Origin: Polyporus tsugae
Lineage: Eukaryota > Basidiomycota > Agaricomycetes > Polyporales > Polyporaceae
Direction: 5' to 3'
DNA: 64,000 nucleotides
Assembly: GCA_024305745.1 (NCBI GenBank)
Contig: JAHRBS010000008.1
Span: 930,001-994,000, forward strand
Part shown: positions 10,939 to 22,732 of the stretch, in pieces
Layout: every line of letters begins with the position of its first letter
Numbering within the stretch: position 1 is the stretch's first letter
Position numbers and translations under genes: made by a program
Notes under the pieces: generated by a model
What the model was told of the DNA's origin: nothing
Databases searched by the model: none
Seen by the model: the letters and a program-made list of their open reading frames with translations, nothing else

Positions 10939-12614
10939 CTAAGGCTCTATCATCTCTGTGTGCGTCCTGGGGCCCTGGCAATGCTCGTCCTGCATGGATC
11001 CCAGTAGGAGCAGGTCCGAGTTGCCGCAGAATGCGAGGGAAGACCATCCGGCGGCCGTCCTCGGGAACTGCGTGTCGGCGCGGCATGGGCCTTGGGACGC
11101 TTCGAGGAGGTCGAGCATGAAGCGCTCTGTGAGGAGCGCGGTGAGCCTGTACAACGTTCATGGCATGGAGTTAGTTAGGATAGATATGTATAGCGGCAAC
11201 CAGAGGGTCATTTACGTCGCAATCCACGAGGTCAAAGGTCGAGCGAGCTGTGAGGGGCCATGAGGACATGACGGGAGGTTCAAGGCAAGAGCTGGACAAC
11301 GTACAAATAAGCTTCTGCTGAAGCCCAGTCCGACGAGGTTGACGAGGAGGACAGCACTAGACGGAGGGCCGGTTCATATCAGGAACGACGGTTCGGAAGT
11401 ATTGTTGAGACTCCGCACAAGAAGTACCAAGTTCCTGTATCGCTGTCGGTCAACGAGAACAGCAGGGAGATCCGACGTGACCTTTACTGACCATTCCTCA
11501 ATAGCGTTGTCGTGACGGAGGCGTTGAAGTTGATGCGCGACGCTTCAACGCGGAGCGACCACGTCCGTATCCATGTCAGGACCAGCACCGCGACATCCGC
11601 GACAATCGCGGCGACGCGTGCACCAATCATCCCTAGTTATGCCAGCTCGGTTATTTGCATACGCAAAACACGTTGAATGACATGACGAGGGCTTACTCAC
11701 AGCTGGGACGGTTGTCAGATTGGAAACAAGGAGACGAGAAGGTCGGGCTCACTTCTCAAAAACCTTCGCGGAGATGGTAACGTCCAACGTGCACGTCACG
11801 GACGGGTAGGTCATCAACGAAGGACGCTGAGCCACGCCCAAGGCGTACTGGGGTCCAAGTAAGCTCTCCCGTCCGTATATGGCGGCGGATGACTGCTCCG
11901 AAGCAACCTTACCAATGTGATAGCGGGGTTGACGATACCGCAAATCAACAGAGCACCGAGGATGTAATGGTTCCCGTCACATAGCGCAAACGCCCGCAAG
12001 GCAGAGAAAACTGCAAGATCCGCGATGAGAATAGAATTCGTGTGAATAACAAGAGATGAGAGAGACGCACCAGCACAAGCCGTAGTCACGACGAAGCTGA
12101 GCGCGATCTCGCTGCGTAGAAGGATGGCACAGCTGCGGTCGTTCACAGGGTCAACTGAGGTCAATGTACCGAGCGTATGCCGAAGGCTGTACGCACCTCT
12201 AAAAATAAAGCAGTTAGGCCCTTTTATCCCCAGATACGCTGAGTCAAAGGAGTTGCGTACCAAGTTTGATTGACCCTGCCACCGATTGAGCACGAAGAGA
12301 TCACCGACAACGGCGATAAGTGTGGGATAGCGCACAGCGAAGAAGAGGATTGACAAGCAGGAAAAAGCCCGCCTCCAGATGAACACAGCCTCGCGGTCGA
12401 GGAGGAGGAAATAATCGTAGAATATGAGAGCTGTATGCTCCATGGGTGAGTGATCGAAAATCAAAGCTCTGAAACGTTTAACTGACCTGCAGCTGCATAA
12501 TAGTTGATCTTTTCAACGAATCTGTGGAAAGCGTCATGAAGTCTGCACGATAAAACTACTAGCGAGGATTGCTTACAGCGAATCAACGATGGAAACGGCA
12601 TCAGCCTCTGCCAT
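10939..12614 (-). CDS. DUF6533-like multi-pass membrane protein (3' half uncertain)
   Basis: The gene reads right to left. Exons 12577-12614 (MAEADAVSIVDSL) and 12487-12521 join in phase to an exon ending near 12261-12275 that carries the DUF6533 signature YDYFLLLDREAVFIWRR. Further exons near 12071-12154 and 11913-12010 carry CAILLRSEIALSF and FSALRAFALCDGNHY. A later exon (about 11500-11640) encodes VADVAVLVLTWIRTW followed by INFNASVTTTLLRNG, typical of the last helices of this family. A C-terminal stretch (LTERFMLDLLEASQG, about 11110-11140) matches the usual family end. DUF6533 proteins are seven-helix proteins expanded in basidiomycetes, with unknown role. Several joins (around 12155-12274, 11660-11760 and 11260-11420) would not stay in frame with ordinary splice sites, so I cannot exclude a pseudogene. 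Confidence 0.5.
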
Positions 12615-13536
12615 GATGATAAGCATGATGAAGAGCGTGCATGGGAGACGGTCTTGAAAACTAGCGGGAAGCAAAGTACAGTGGAAACATCCCTTGAGAG
12701 AGGCTTCGCAACCGATCGGTAAGGGCGGTACAAAACTGGCTTCTTGGGGCGGTAAACCAAATTTAAAGCCCGGTTCGCGTCGGAATGACATATCTCCGGG
12801 TCGGACATCAGAAACCGGTTTTTGTGTTTGAGCATGGATAGGTAGAACTGGAAGCAGAAATGGGCAGTGGGCCGGTGATAGATTGGTTGTGACGTACTAT
12901 TGGGAGCGAGGCTTCGACTTTTACCGCTCTGTGTCGGAACTGTGGCCTCGCATTCGCATGAAGACCTTTAGAGAGGATGCGGTATCCTCATTGTTCGAGT
13001 GTAGAAGGGCATAAAGCCGAGTGCCCGGTTTGCTGGAGCTGTAGGGGATACGAGACACAGGCGGTCTAGGCTATAGGGTCACTAAACGCCATAAAACTTG
13101 AAGATGGTAGCTCTGAAGTCAATCGGATATTTGAGACTGCGAATTCAATGTCAGATCAGGTAGCCAGTACTCAGCGAAATATGCAGCAGCACAGTGACAA
13201 GTCTTCGTACTGTGCAAGAGCGATATCTCTCTGACTCTCGCGTCAACTGTGCGGGGACTTCAACTCCGAGTCGGAGAGGGCTCGCATTGTTCACCACATT
13301 TGAAGTCACTGGTTCGATGGCTGTTCCAGATCGATGATGAGTAGGATTGATAGAATGCAACAGATGACTCCTTCAGGGCAGAGAACTCGTCGAGGATGAA
13401 CAGCGTGGATGTATGCGCAAACGGTCGATGTGGATGGGTGCAACTGAGTCGGATTGACTCGTTTCCGACAAATGCGGAGATGTTGATCCACGTGATAGCT
13501 GCATATTCTCACGAGACCAAGACACGATCGAGTTCG
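12615..13536. other. divergent promoter region between DUF6533-like gene and RAD52
   Basis: No gene is supported. The two neighbouring genes start on opposite strands from this roughly 1 kb stretch, so it probably holds both promoters. The MCB site before RAD52 is listed separately. Confidence 0.4.
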
Positions 13537-13542
13537 ACGCGT
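13537..13542 (+). promoter_or_regulatory. MCB box (ACGCGT) upstream of RAD52
   Basis: ACGCGT sits at the centre of the 10-bp palindrome CGACGCGTCG, 122 bp upstream of the RAD52 ATG. This is the consensus bound by the G1/S factor MBF in fungi, which controls many DNA-replication and repair genes. Function here is inference from motif and position. Confidence 0.45.
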
Positions 13543-13663
13543 CGCGCGTCTAGCTCGTCGTGCCTTCCACCTGCTCCTCTTGGGTGCTGCTCTCGCCGGT
13601 TCCGACATCTTGCCTTTCTTGCACCTGCCTCTATTATTGACTCTGTTCTGACTGGATGCGTCG

Positions 13664-15850
13664 ATGTCTACCGCAGGCTCTTATAGCGCACACTTGGTCG
13701 ATTCCTACGTGGCTGCACAGTCCCCCAGAGGCCCCTTCGGACAACCATTGCATATCGCAGCACACGGCCCCATGTCTTTTGCACCTCACATGCACGGATC
13801 GTTCACCACCACCGGCGGTGGAAGTGCGTTTGGAACGCAATTCTCTACGTTCTCCGATTCTTCCTTCATGGATTTGTCGGAGGAGAGCGCGAAGAAGATT
13901 GCGACCCTCCAGGCCAAGCTCGACAAAAGGCTTGGGCCAGAGTACATCTCTCAAAGACCAGGCCCAGGAGGAGGTCCCAAGTTGACATATGCAGAGGGTA
14001 CGTCCGCTTTGCTCTACGATACACCCAGAGGCTTACCGGGGGCAGGGTGGAAGATCATCAACCTCGCGAACGAAGTGTAAGTGCACGTCCCGAACGGTGG
14101 TTATGGACGGGGACTGACATGACCTAGATTCGGCTTCAACGGTTGGAGTTCAACCGTCGTCAATATCACTATAGACTTCATAGACTTCAACGAAGAGTCG
14201 CGCCGCTTCAACGTTGGGGTCACCGCAATTGTGCGAGTGACCCTGCGCGACGGAGTGTTCCATGAAGATGTTGGATATGGGCTGTTGGAGAACTCGAAGA
14301 GTAAGGGCGCTGCTCTTGATAAGGTACGTCATCATCTCGACCCCTGGTGCGTGTTGTAACGCGCATATAGTGCAAGAAAGAGGCTGTCACGGATGGCGTG
14401 AAACGATCGCTACGAAACTTTGGCAACCTACTGGGTAACTGCCTGTATGATAAGGCCTATACCCAAGAGGTTATAAAGATCAAAGTTCCTCCGGTGCGTT
14501 TCCCCATACGTGCGCATACAATACACTAACTGGCGACATAAAGCCCAAGTTTGATCGGACTGATCTCCACCGCCGTCCCGAGTTCGAGGAAACCAAACCA
14601 AGCATCTCCAATCTGCCCCAGGCATCCACTTCCAACGCATCCCTTTACACATCCTCCTCCTCTTCGTCCATCGCAGGTCCCTCCCGCCCCATCGTCAAAC
14701 CCGAGCTGACCTCCACTATGCTGCCACCCCCGGCGCCGTTCCACCGCCCAAACGCCACGTCGACGCCGAACGTGAAAGGCAAGGAGCCCGAGCCACAGCG
14801 ACGGCCCCCATCCAATGTCGGCGGGATGGCGCAGCGGACAGCAGAGCGGCACGCAGTGCGCTTGAAGGCGATCCAGGAGGCCCAGGAGGCGCAGTTGCGC
14901 GAGGACGAGGCTGCCCGCGCTGCTGCTGCTGCTGCGTCCTCATCCACCTCTGCGTCTGGACCCGCGGCACCGGCAGCACCACCACAGGCGGCGACGGCGA
15001 CTGCAGACTCGCAAGATGACGAGTACCACTTCCCGTCCGATGACGACGTGCTATACGCGACGGTGGACCTGGACGGGCTCGACGGCGGCGTCGGGCGGCC
15101 GATCGACTTTGAGGACGCCGCGGGCGCCGCGACGGAGGACACGAGTATGAACACCAGCGCGGGTGCGGCTGCAGCTGTGGACGTGTCACTGCCAGATGGT
15201 GCGGCTCCGCGGCCGAACTGGCTGCAGGAGAACGGCAGCAGCGGTAATAGGCCGCGCGCCCCAGCAGCACAGCAAGGTGCTGTGGCGAACGCAGCCCAGG
15301 CTTCCACCTCAACCTCAGCTGACCCGCGGCCGCAGACATCGCATGCCAGCGCTCACTCGAGCGCTCCCCATCCGCGACCAGGCAACTCTTCGACGTCGAA
15401 CGCGAATGGCGAGCGGGCCAGGACGCCGTCGATGGGGGGCGGGTTCAGCTTCCCGGCTGCGGTGAGTGGCGTCATCTTCTTGCGCATATATCTAGCTGAC
15501 GTTGTACCCCCCGAGAGCAGCAACCGAATCGCGGGCAGGTCCCACCGCGCACTAATGGCTCTGGTACCGGTGTGGGTACGTCGGGCAACCTTAAACGAAC
15601 CGCGGATATTATGCAGTATGTCTCTTTTCTCTCCTTCTCTCCCTTGAACTTGCTCGGTGCTGATGTGTACATCCGCATGTGTAGGGGTCTCCAGTCGGCG
15701 CGCCGTGCCCAGCAGGGCATGGGTCTGCAAAATCCGCCGAACGGGAGCGGGGCCTCCGGCCAACAACTGGGGAATGGAGCAATGCGAGAGCCGTTCTCGC
15801 CGCTCGAGGTAGGCGAAGGCGGAGACGTCAAGCGCGTACGACGGTCGTGA
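13664..15850 (+). CDS. RAD52: RAD52 DNA repair and recombination protein
   Basis: The RAD52 family anneals single strands and loads Rad51 in homologous recombination. Seven exons with introns 13998-14045, 14077-14127, 14324-14370, 14494-14543, 15462-15517 and 15616-15684 give 621 aa. The first intron is 48 nt and stays open in frame, so an unspliced reading wrongly inserts 16 residues inside the conserved block; spliced, it gives [20 protein letters not shown]. The Rad52 domain covers about residues 74-230 and includes [39 protein letters not shown] and [17 protein letters not shown]. After it comes a long disordered region rich in Ala, Ser and Pro, an acidic patch ([13 protein letters not shown]), and the basic tail DVKRVRRS, which could help nuclear import. 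Rad51- and RPA-binding sites are expected in this half but I cannot place them. An MCB box lies upstream. Confidence 0.93.
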
Positions 15851-16223
15851 AAGCGCGTGCCGAATGGATGCATGGTTGGCTGCGATGATCCTTGGAGCTA
15901 GATTGGCTCGTAAAGTGGACTTGGAAGCTCGGGACTTGGCATCACAGAAGTAGCTTTGTTTGATTGCTTTAATTCTTTATTTCGTTCATGGCTCACATCG
16001 CACACGCACATTATATCGCTACTCATGGTGGTTAGGTAGGACGCCGGGATGGCCACCCACTCATGCTCTGTATCATAGTCTATAATGCATTACACACTCC
16101 ATATTAATTTCCTCTTCGCGATGATCCATTCCTCCGTCAGCACCAACGTCGGGTGTTCATGGCAGTGAAAGACATTCCAAAACCAAAACGTTCTTGAGAT
16201 TCGTGACACTGGGCCTGGCAGCC

Positions 16224-17875
16224 TCATGCGTCATACATACCCAGTCTTGCCCGAAACGACGCCGTACGCAGGTCCGCCCTTGCCATACATCTTGCGAAGG
16301 TCGCCCGCAAGCTGCTCGGGGACCTCAAACGCGGCGAATGGCCTCCCACGGCATGCTCCGACTCGAACACAAGCTTTCCGAGCGTATGCGACCACCTAAT
16401 CGACAGAGTGAGAGTGCATCTCGAGACATCAAGGAGATGATAGCGTACAGCTTGGGCATGCGGATGAGCTCGGCCGGGAAGTACGACGCCCCGAGCGGGA
16501 CAGACGTCCAGCCTGGCGGCGAGGCGGGCGACTGCAAGCCCCCATTGCTCATCTCGTAGTATATCCGCGTTGACGCCGCTGGGCCGGCCCGCGAGAACCA
16601 ATATACTTATGGAGATCCATTTGAGGACTACCACGGATGGGGTCGCGTCCCGTCAGAAGGACGGCCTGTGGCTGACACAAGCGAGACCACGTACCTTCGT
16701 CGTCGGTCCAGGGATAGTTGTCCGTCCATGCCATGAGCTTCTCGTATATCCATCCAAGCAGTCCTACGGGAGAGTCGGAAAGCCCGTACCCGAGAGTTTG
16801 TGGACGAGTCGCTTGCTGCGTTGAGTAGCCATTCCCGCTGATCATCCATTGTGACGTCCAGGCCAACCTGCGCTGAGCCGCTTGGTCGTACGGCAGCGAG
16901 AGCAGGGATCTTATGTACAGGAGAGGGAATTTGGTGAACGTTGGTGGGTTGGGACTGTATGGTCATTGATGATAAGTTCATCTGGATCTTCGGAGCGAGC
17001 CGGACGAACGTACAATGGCAGGTTCGTGTGCCATGCCTTGACATGCTTATGTCCGTAGTGGAATACTGTATGCGTTCCGAGCTATATCGGAGCAACGATA
17101 TCAGCGTCACGCTATTTGCGTGACGAGGCTGCGACCGCTTACGATGTGTCCCCAATCACCGCCTTGGTAGACTATGCGTGACGAAAGCTGTTGGTAAGTC
17201 GCATACAGCGACATTGCAGTGATGTCTTACCATACTGATTGTATCCGAGAGACAACATGAGCTTGTTGAGTAACTATATGCGCACAAAACTGTCACAGCG
17301 GTTGTCGTGTTCTGCCAAGGCGAAACTACCTCGGCGTATTGCTGTCCCTTGAACCCCGACTTGTGTGGTGCCTCCGAGAAACCAAATCCAAGAAGGTTCG
17401 GCGCGAATGGAAACTGGGTTGGTCCTCTCCACCCGCTGTCAGGAGAGGAAGCATTTTCCTCACTTCGAGAAAGTGGCCGGGCCCTAGAATCCAGGGAAAT
17501 GAGCTATGTTTCCTTCCATTTACCACAACCCAGCTATCACTCACATCCATGGACGAACAACAGCGGAATCGCGCCCTTGGTATCGCTCACTTGATGGATG
17601 TAGTGCACGTTCAGCGTCCCGAACCCGTCCACGTCGATGTCGCGCGTGAACATAGGGAGCTTGTTGATCTCGGCCTCGGCCTTCCTCCAGTCGAACCCAC
17701 TCTTCCGGTGCGTGGTCAACCTCTTCACGTTAGCTAGTGGTGCGCCATAATCCCAGCCTGCACCGTCCAGCTCGTCAGGAAAGCGGACAAGCTCGAGCTT
17801 CTTCTGGAGGAGGTCGAGCTCCGCATCTGGAATTGCAAGTTTGAAGGGTGTTTCCGCGTTCGCGGGGTTCGACAT
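16224..17875 (-). pseudogene. epoxide hydrolase copy 1, frameshifted
   Basis: This gene aligns exon by exon with the intact copies at 20829-22487 and 26223-27881: same start region ([20 protein letters not shown]), same introns, same GGDWG nucleophile exon. It carries three frame-breaking changes. Exon 2 lacks 4 nt near 17406 in the [15 protein letters not shown] block (158 nt in the intact copies, 154 nt here). Exon 7 has 4 extra nt (CTTA on the plus strand, 16606-16609) inside the WISIYW block. The last exon lacks 1 nt near 16337 just before the catalytic-His motif GGHF. The donor after exon 2 is also unusual (GTAGTT). The N-terminal EHN domain remains open, so only a truncated protein could be made. 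Confidence 0.85.
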
Positions 17876-18842
17876 AGATGAGGTCTGGCAAGTAGGTGAG
17901 AGAGAAATGTGAGGATCGGCTAGTGGGAGGTCCGGGTTTACGTAAAGCGGATTGGGGGGGTTCTGAGGTCTATATGAGAAGCAAAGCGCTATGGTCAGTG
18001 GCGCACTCACACAGTGGAGACTTCATGCATCAAGTCGGGACCGGTGACATACCTCTGATACGACACGCCCACATGTTCCTATGATTACCACAACAGCCGC
18101 CAGAAGGGACTTTGGGCGCCGTAAAACGTCCCCCTGCAACGTACTCGGTCTGATAGAACACGAATCGGTGGCTTGTGTATTGCACGCAGCATCTAAGTTT
18201 GTGTATTAGTCGAAAGCAAGCGGCACATGTCTTGGTGACTGGGAGACCGTTTCCCGGAGGAGCTCTTTGGGCCGGTTCGTCTAGAGGGGCAAATTCGCAG
18301 TCCACGACTTCCGGGCCCATTGAACTGTGTTGGAGCTGCTGGAAGTGGATGCGGGGAGTCAGCAAGGCGCGCGTTAGTTACGGAACGTGCTACTAACACA
18401 CCCGTCCGTCGACCGAATGACATGAAATGGCAGAGAGAGCGATCCAGGCAACAGTCTATAGGGGTGCTGAGCACTGTTGTAGAAATAAAGCACATACTAT
18501 TTAAATCCGAGGATGCTACTCACATTATACAGGACGTACGGCCGCGGCGGATCGGAAGGTTCGAAGCCGTAGTTCCACGAAGCGCCAAAGAGATCCTGGA
18601 CCACGTGGAGTACTGGCGCCTGTCTGTGTCGGCCCGGAAGGCACCGTGTCGCCCCCAAGTTCTCTCCCGAACGTTCACGACCACAACTCCCCACAAGTCG
18701 GCAGCGAGGCCTGCAAGCATTTCCAAGGCAATTACAAGCTGTACGAGTACTCCTTTTGATATCTCCATCTTGGTCATCTAAGGCTTAGATCACTGTCAGA
18801 TCCAAGTCTCGGGTGGAGGCACTCGACCACACAGCGCCGGGG
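17876..18842. other. divergent region between hydrolase copy 1 and F-box gene 1, with vestige of a third gene
   Basis: Sequence in this stretch recurs, diverged, upstream of the hydrolases at 22487, 27881 and 32059. Each copy has a conserved GT donor-like site on the minus strand (AGGTATGTC here, AGGTGAGTC elsewhere). It follows a short frame that reads KSLLAAVVVIIGTCG here and KSLLMTIMAVITTCG in unit 3. On the minus strand near 18500-18777 a further frame begins MTKMEISKGVLVQLVIALEM. These look like broken exons of a membrane protein once present in every unit. The region should also hold both divergent promoters. Confidence 0.4.
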
Positions 18843-20284
18843 ATGAGGGATCCTACGGACTGTCTACTGCCTCCAGAGCTTGAGTTCATCATCATCGATT
18901 ATCTCTTTGCCGACAAACCCGCGCTGGCATCCTGCTCTCTCGTCTCTTCAAGATGGCTTCCGCCCAGCCGCAGACATCTGTTCCACGACATCACCATCAA
19001 GCCTTGCAAGCACCTAAGCCCCGATCCTTTGAAAGACTTCCTCCAGGCTCTCAATGACTCCGAAGAAGGGAACCTCGAGTGGGCATTTGGGCCCTGCATC
19101 AAGAATATCACGTTCGATGGACGCGCTTGGGAGCCGCGCTCAGTTATACCTACCCTCACTTGCCCGCTCAGCCTCCTATGCACGTTCCTGTCCAGTCTAC
19201 CACACCTCGCCTCGCTGTGCGTGAAGAAGTTGTTTATGCCCGATGATCTTCCGCAGGATCCCAACGCTGATCGACACGGACGACACCGTTTCAAACTCGA
19301 CAAGCTGATCGTGTCTTGGTGCTCGGGACCGGCCCACGATCCGCACCACTTGCTCGCCCTTATCTGCACGTTCTCAAGCATCGACTCGCTCACCGTGATC
19401 AGTTGGGGCAGATATGTGCCACATCCTGTGACCACATTCTCGTCATTCGTCTTGTCGCCTCCCACAGTTCGCTCTCTGGCGGTCGAAATGATGTCCGACG
19501 TGTTGACACCGCAGGCGATATACACCCTCCTCGTCGACCCGCCATCGGTTGCAAATGAGCAGCACCTCACGCATGTATCCGTCGATGCGATAAGCACCCA
19601 GGAACTCGTTTCCTTCTCCGACTTTGCGAAAGTTGCTGGCCCGATGTTCCGCGAGGTCGAGCTGCGTGCAAATTCAGAGCTCCAAATTGACCCCTCCGAG
19701 CGTAGGCGTTCGTCCTTCGCGATCGGTCCGGAGTCACCCACTCACACACGTCACATTTCACAGTGTTGGATGACGTATCTCTGGCTACCTGCACCGCGCT
19801 CCGCTCGCTCGTGCTCTGCATGGAACTCAGCTTTGATGACCACGCCGCCTCGGGTGATTTGCACGCCGATGACACTCGCATGACGCTCCACATGCACACA
19901 CAGTTCTTCCATGAACACCGTGATGCTCTCCCGCTGCTCACCGTCGTTCGCCTCGAGATGCGGCCTGTTGGCCGATGGATGCTCGACGCGTTCGTGCGCG
20001 TCGCACGAGATACCTATCGCGAGTGGGGCGAGGAACTCGTGCAAACAGTCTCAGCCGAAGAAGCGGAGAAAAACAGGGAAGTGTGGGCATCGCTGGAGGA
20101 CGCTCTGGACGGGTTTCCTGCGCTTCAGCGTGTGGAATTTGTGCTGTACGAAAGGGATGGGGAAACCCTCACGGAGGAAGCGGAAATCGAGCTGAGGGGC
20201 GCGTTGGAGAGGAGGCTTCCGAGGATGTGGCCGAGTGGGGTCTCGCAGCTCGTGTTCGAAATGTTTGTCTATCGCCCTCGTTGA
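18843..20284 (+). CDS. F-box protein 1 (intact)
   Basis: Two exons around a 62-nt intron (19702-19763) encode 459 aa. The N-terminus has an F-box-like motif, LPPELEFIIIDYLFADKPAL then CSLVSSRWLPPSRRHLFHDI, as in the many basidiomycete F-box genes. The rest is a large domain without repeats I can name, ending FEMFVYRPR. Members of the family usually act as substrate adaptors of SCF ubiquitin ligases by binding Skp1; the target is unknown. I chose ATG 18843; an earlier open codon at 18813 is GTG. The gene lies divergent to hydrolase copy 1 and convergent to copy 2, 545 bp away. Paralogues are at 28808 (one nonsense codon) and 33281 (remnant), so this is the only intact copy in the window. Confidence 0.82.
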
Positions 20285-20828
20285 CGCGCGTCTTGGTTAC
20301 AACACTCTCGTTCGTTTTGCGCAAGGCACAAACGTGTGTATGTGCATCGCTTTATGTCTCGCTCTTGATCAGAAATTGTAACGGTGTCATTGCTCGTCCC
20401 CTGCGCTCGACGGACACCAAGCCAGGTGCATACTATTACTCCGCTCGTTGTACGACAAATATACTTCGCACAGGCCTCCGATATTTCGACCGTCCCCAAG
20501 CCGCGTTGCCGTGCTGAAGATGAAGGCGCCAGCATGCCCAACAGAGTATGGGGCTGCAGAACGTGTCAAACGGGTAAGCAGCCCGGGATTTGCTTCTCTT
20601 GATTTTCCTCACGCACGCGTGACAGTGGTCGTGGCTTACAATGCCCATCGCTAGTCAAGGCGGTTACGCAAGTACTTAGATTCGGACATCCCCACCTTCA
20701 TGTTTTGGATCATAGCTACCCTTGTCTCTCCTACATGACTTCGAGCGTTGCAATGGTAGTACAAACCCAGCCTCAGTACTGACACAAATATAAAAGATTC
20801 AAGAGAATCACAGAGGCAGCGCCAGACG
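20285..20828. other. convergent intergenic region
   Basis: The 3' ends of F-box gene 1 (plus) and hydrolase copy 2 (minus) face each other here. No gene is supported. Small open frames on both strands look like untranslated sequence. Confidence 0.4.
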
Positions 20829-22487
20829 TCACCCGTCGTACCCAGTCTTTCCGGGAACAACGTCATATGCAGGTCCGCCTTTCCCGTACATCTTGCGAAG
20901 GTCGCCCGCAAGCTTCTCCGGGACCTCGAACGCCGCGAAGTGCCCTCCTGCGTCGTGCTCCGACTCGAACACAACCTTCCCGAGCGTGTGCGACCATCTA
21001 GTTAGCGGAGAATAAGATCACCGTCCTCAAGGTCTAGCTATAAGTGGAAAAGGAATGCGTACAGTTTGGGGAGATGAACGAGCTCGGCGGGGAAGTACGA
21101 CACGCCGAGCGGGACAGACGTCCAGCCCGGACGCGGGATGGTCGCGCGTGCACCTCCGTTGGTCATCTCGTAGTATATCCTGGTTGATGCTGCCGGCCCT
21201 GCGCGAGAGAACCAATATATGGAGATCCATTCGAGGACTGCCACGGATTGGGTCGCATCTCGTCAGAAGGACGGCCTGTGGCTGATACAAGCGAGACCAC
21301 GTACCTTCGTCGTCGGTCCAGGGATAGTTGTCCGTCCATGCCACGAGCTTCTCGTATATCCACGCCAGAAGCCCGACTGGGGAGTCCGAAAGCCCGTATC
21401 CGAGAGTTTGTGGACGAGTCGATTGTTGCGTTGAGTAACCACGCCCGCTGACCGACCATTGCGCCGTCTGAGCCAACCCACGCTGAGCCGCTTTGTCGAA
21501 CGGGAGTGTGAGGAGGGACCTTAGGTAGAGAAGGGGGAACGTTGTCAACGTCGGTGGGGTGGAACTAGATATCGGATGTAAGTAAATTCAGATGCTTGGA
21601 GTGAGCCAGTGAGAACGTACGTGACGGGCATGTTTGTGTGCCACGCCTTGATGTGTTTGTTCCCGTGGTGAAAGACTGCGTGCCTTCCAAGCTGTATCAT
21701 AACGGTGGCTATTAAGCTTTCGAGTGGTTTATCGAGCCGCCACTGCTTACAATGTGTCCCCAATCGCCTCCTTGGTAGACTGTATGCGAGAGAAAACGGT
21801 GAGGAAGGCGCATACAGCTTCCCACGGAGTTAACCCACCATATTCATCGTATCCGAGAGACAACATGAGCTTGTTGAGTAGCTATATGCCCACCAAACTG
21901 TCGAATCGTTCGCCACAGTATGCAGAGGCGAAACCTACCTCGGCGTATTGCTGTCCCTTGAACCCCGGCTTATGCGGTGCCTCCGAGAAACCAAACCCGG
22001 GAAGGCTCGGCGCAACAACATGGAAGCTCGGTTGGTCCTTTCCGCCCGCCGTCAAGAGAGGAAGTAGCTTCTTGACTTCGAGGAAGTGCCCCGGCCCTAC
22101 AAGTCAAAGCAATGAATTCGTTTCCTTGGATCTACCACAACCGAACTGCCACTTACATCCATGCACAAATAAAAGCGGAATGGCGCCCTTGACGTCGCTC
22201 ACCTGATGGATGTAGTGCATGTTCAGTGTTCCAAACCCGTCCACCTCGATGTCGCGCGTGAACATAGGGAGCTTGTTGATCTCGGCCTCGGCCTTCCTCC
22301 AGTCAAACCCACTCCTCCAGTGCGCGGCCAACCTCTTCACGTCAGCTAGTGGTGCGCCATAATCCCAGCCTGCACCGTCCAGCTCGTCAGGAAAGCGGAC
22401 AAGCTCGAGCTTCTTCTGGAGGAGGTCGAGCTCCGCATCTGGAATTGCAAGCGTGAAGGGTTTTTCTGCGTTCGCGGAGTCCGACAT
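20829..22487 (-). CDS. epoxide hydrolase, alpha/beta-hydrolase fold (copy 2, intact)
   Basis: Converts epoxides to vicinal diols through an Asp ester intermediate. Eight exons (20829-20997, 21063-21237, 21305-21564, 21621-21691, 21751-21779, 21839-21881, 21939-22096, 22157-22487) sum to 411 aa in frame. The N-terminal EHN domain (about residues 10-110, [22 protein letters not shown]) is the hallmark of the microsomal and juvenile-hormone epoxide hydrolase group. The oxyanion-hole motif HGWPGHFLEV is rebuilt across intron 1. The nucleophile is Asp183 in YQGGDWG, on a 29-nt exon. The catalytic His is in [14 protein letters not shown] (about H375). The lid carries [18 protein letters not shown]. 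There is no signal peptide or N-terminal anchor. The gene is one of four tandem copies in which only this one and copy 3 are intact; the natural substrate is unknown. Confidence 0.9.
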
Positions 22488-22729
22488 GGCTGACTCGGAG
22501 GGTGAGGAATGTAGGTGGGAGAGAAACAAGAGGGATGCCGATTTATGTAAGGCAGAACGTGGGGATTGAAAGGCTTCCCAGGTGATCTAGACGAGAAGCG
22601 AAGGGCTTTAGTCAGCGTGGCTGGCGCACTCGCACAGTGGATATTGCAATTCATCGCGCTGGTACCGGTGACTCACCTCCGCTATCACGACATGGGACAC
22701 GCTCGCATCATGAACGTAATGGCCGTTAG

Positions 22730-22732
22730 TAG
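22730..22732. repeat. target-site duplication (TAG), left copy
   Basis: TAG precedes the inverted-repeat end and is repeated at 22967-22969. The paralogous unit at 28100-28130 has the empty site (TTAG then AAGGGACTTCGG), which supports this boundary. Confidence 0.6.

Noticed and set aside
11640..11760. A 2-nt micro-exon that would rescue the frame of the DUF6533-like gene
   Set aside because: The splice sites exist, but a 2-nt exon is implausible without transcript support.
14645..15339. Long minus-strand frames (207-220 codons) opposite RAD52
   Set aside because: They are low-complexity mirror frames of the GC-rich disordered part of RAD52 and have no exon partners.
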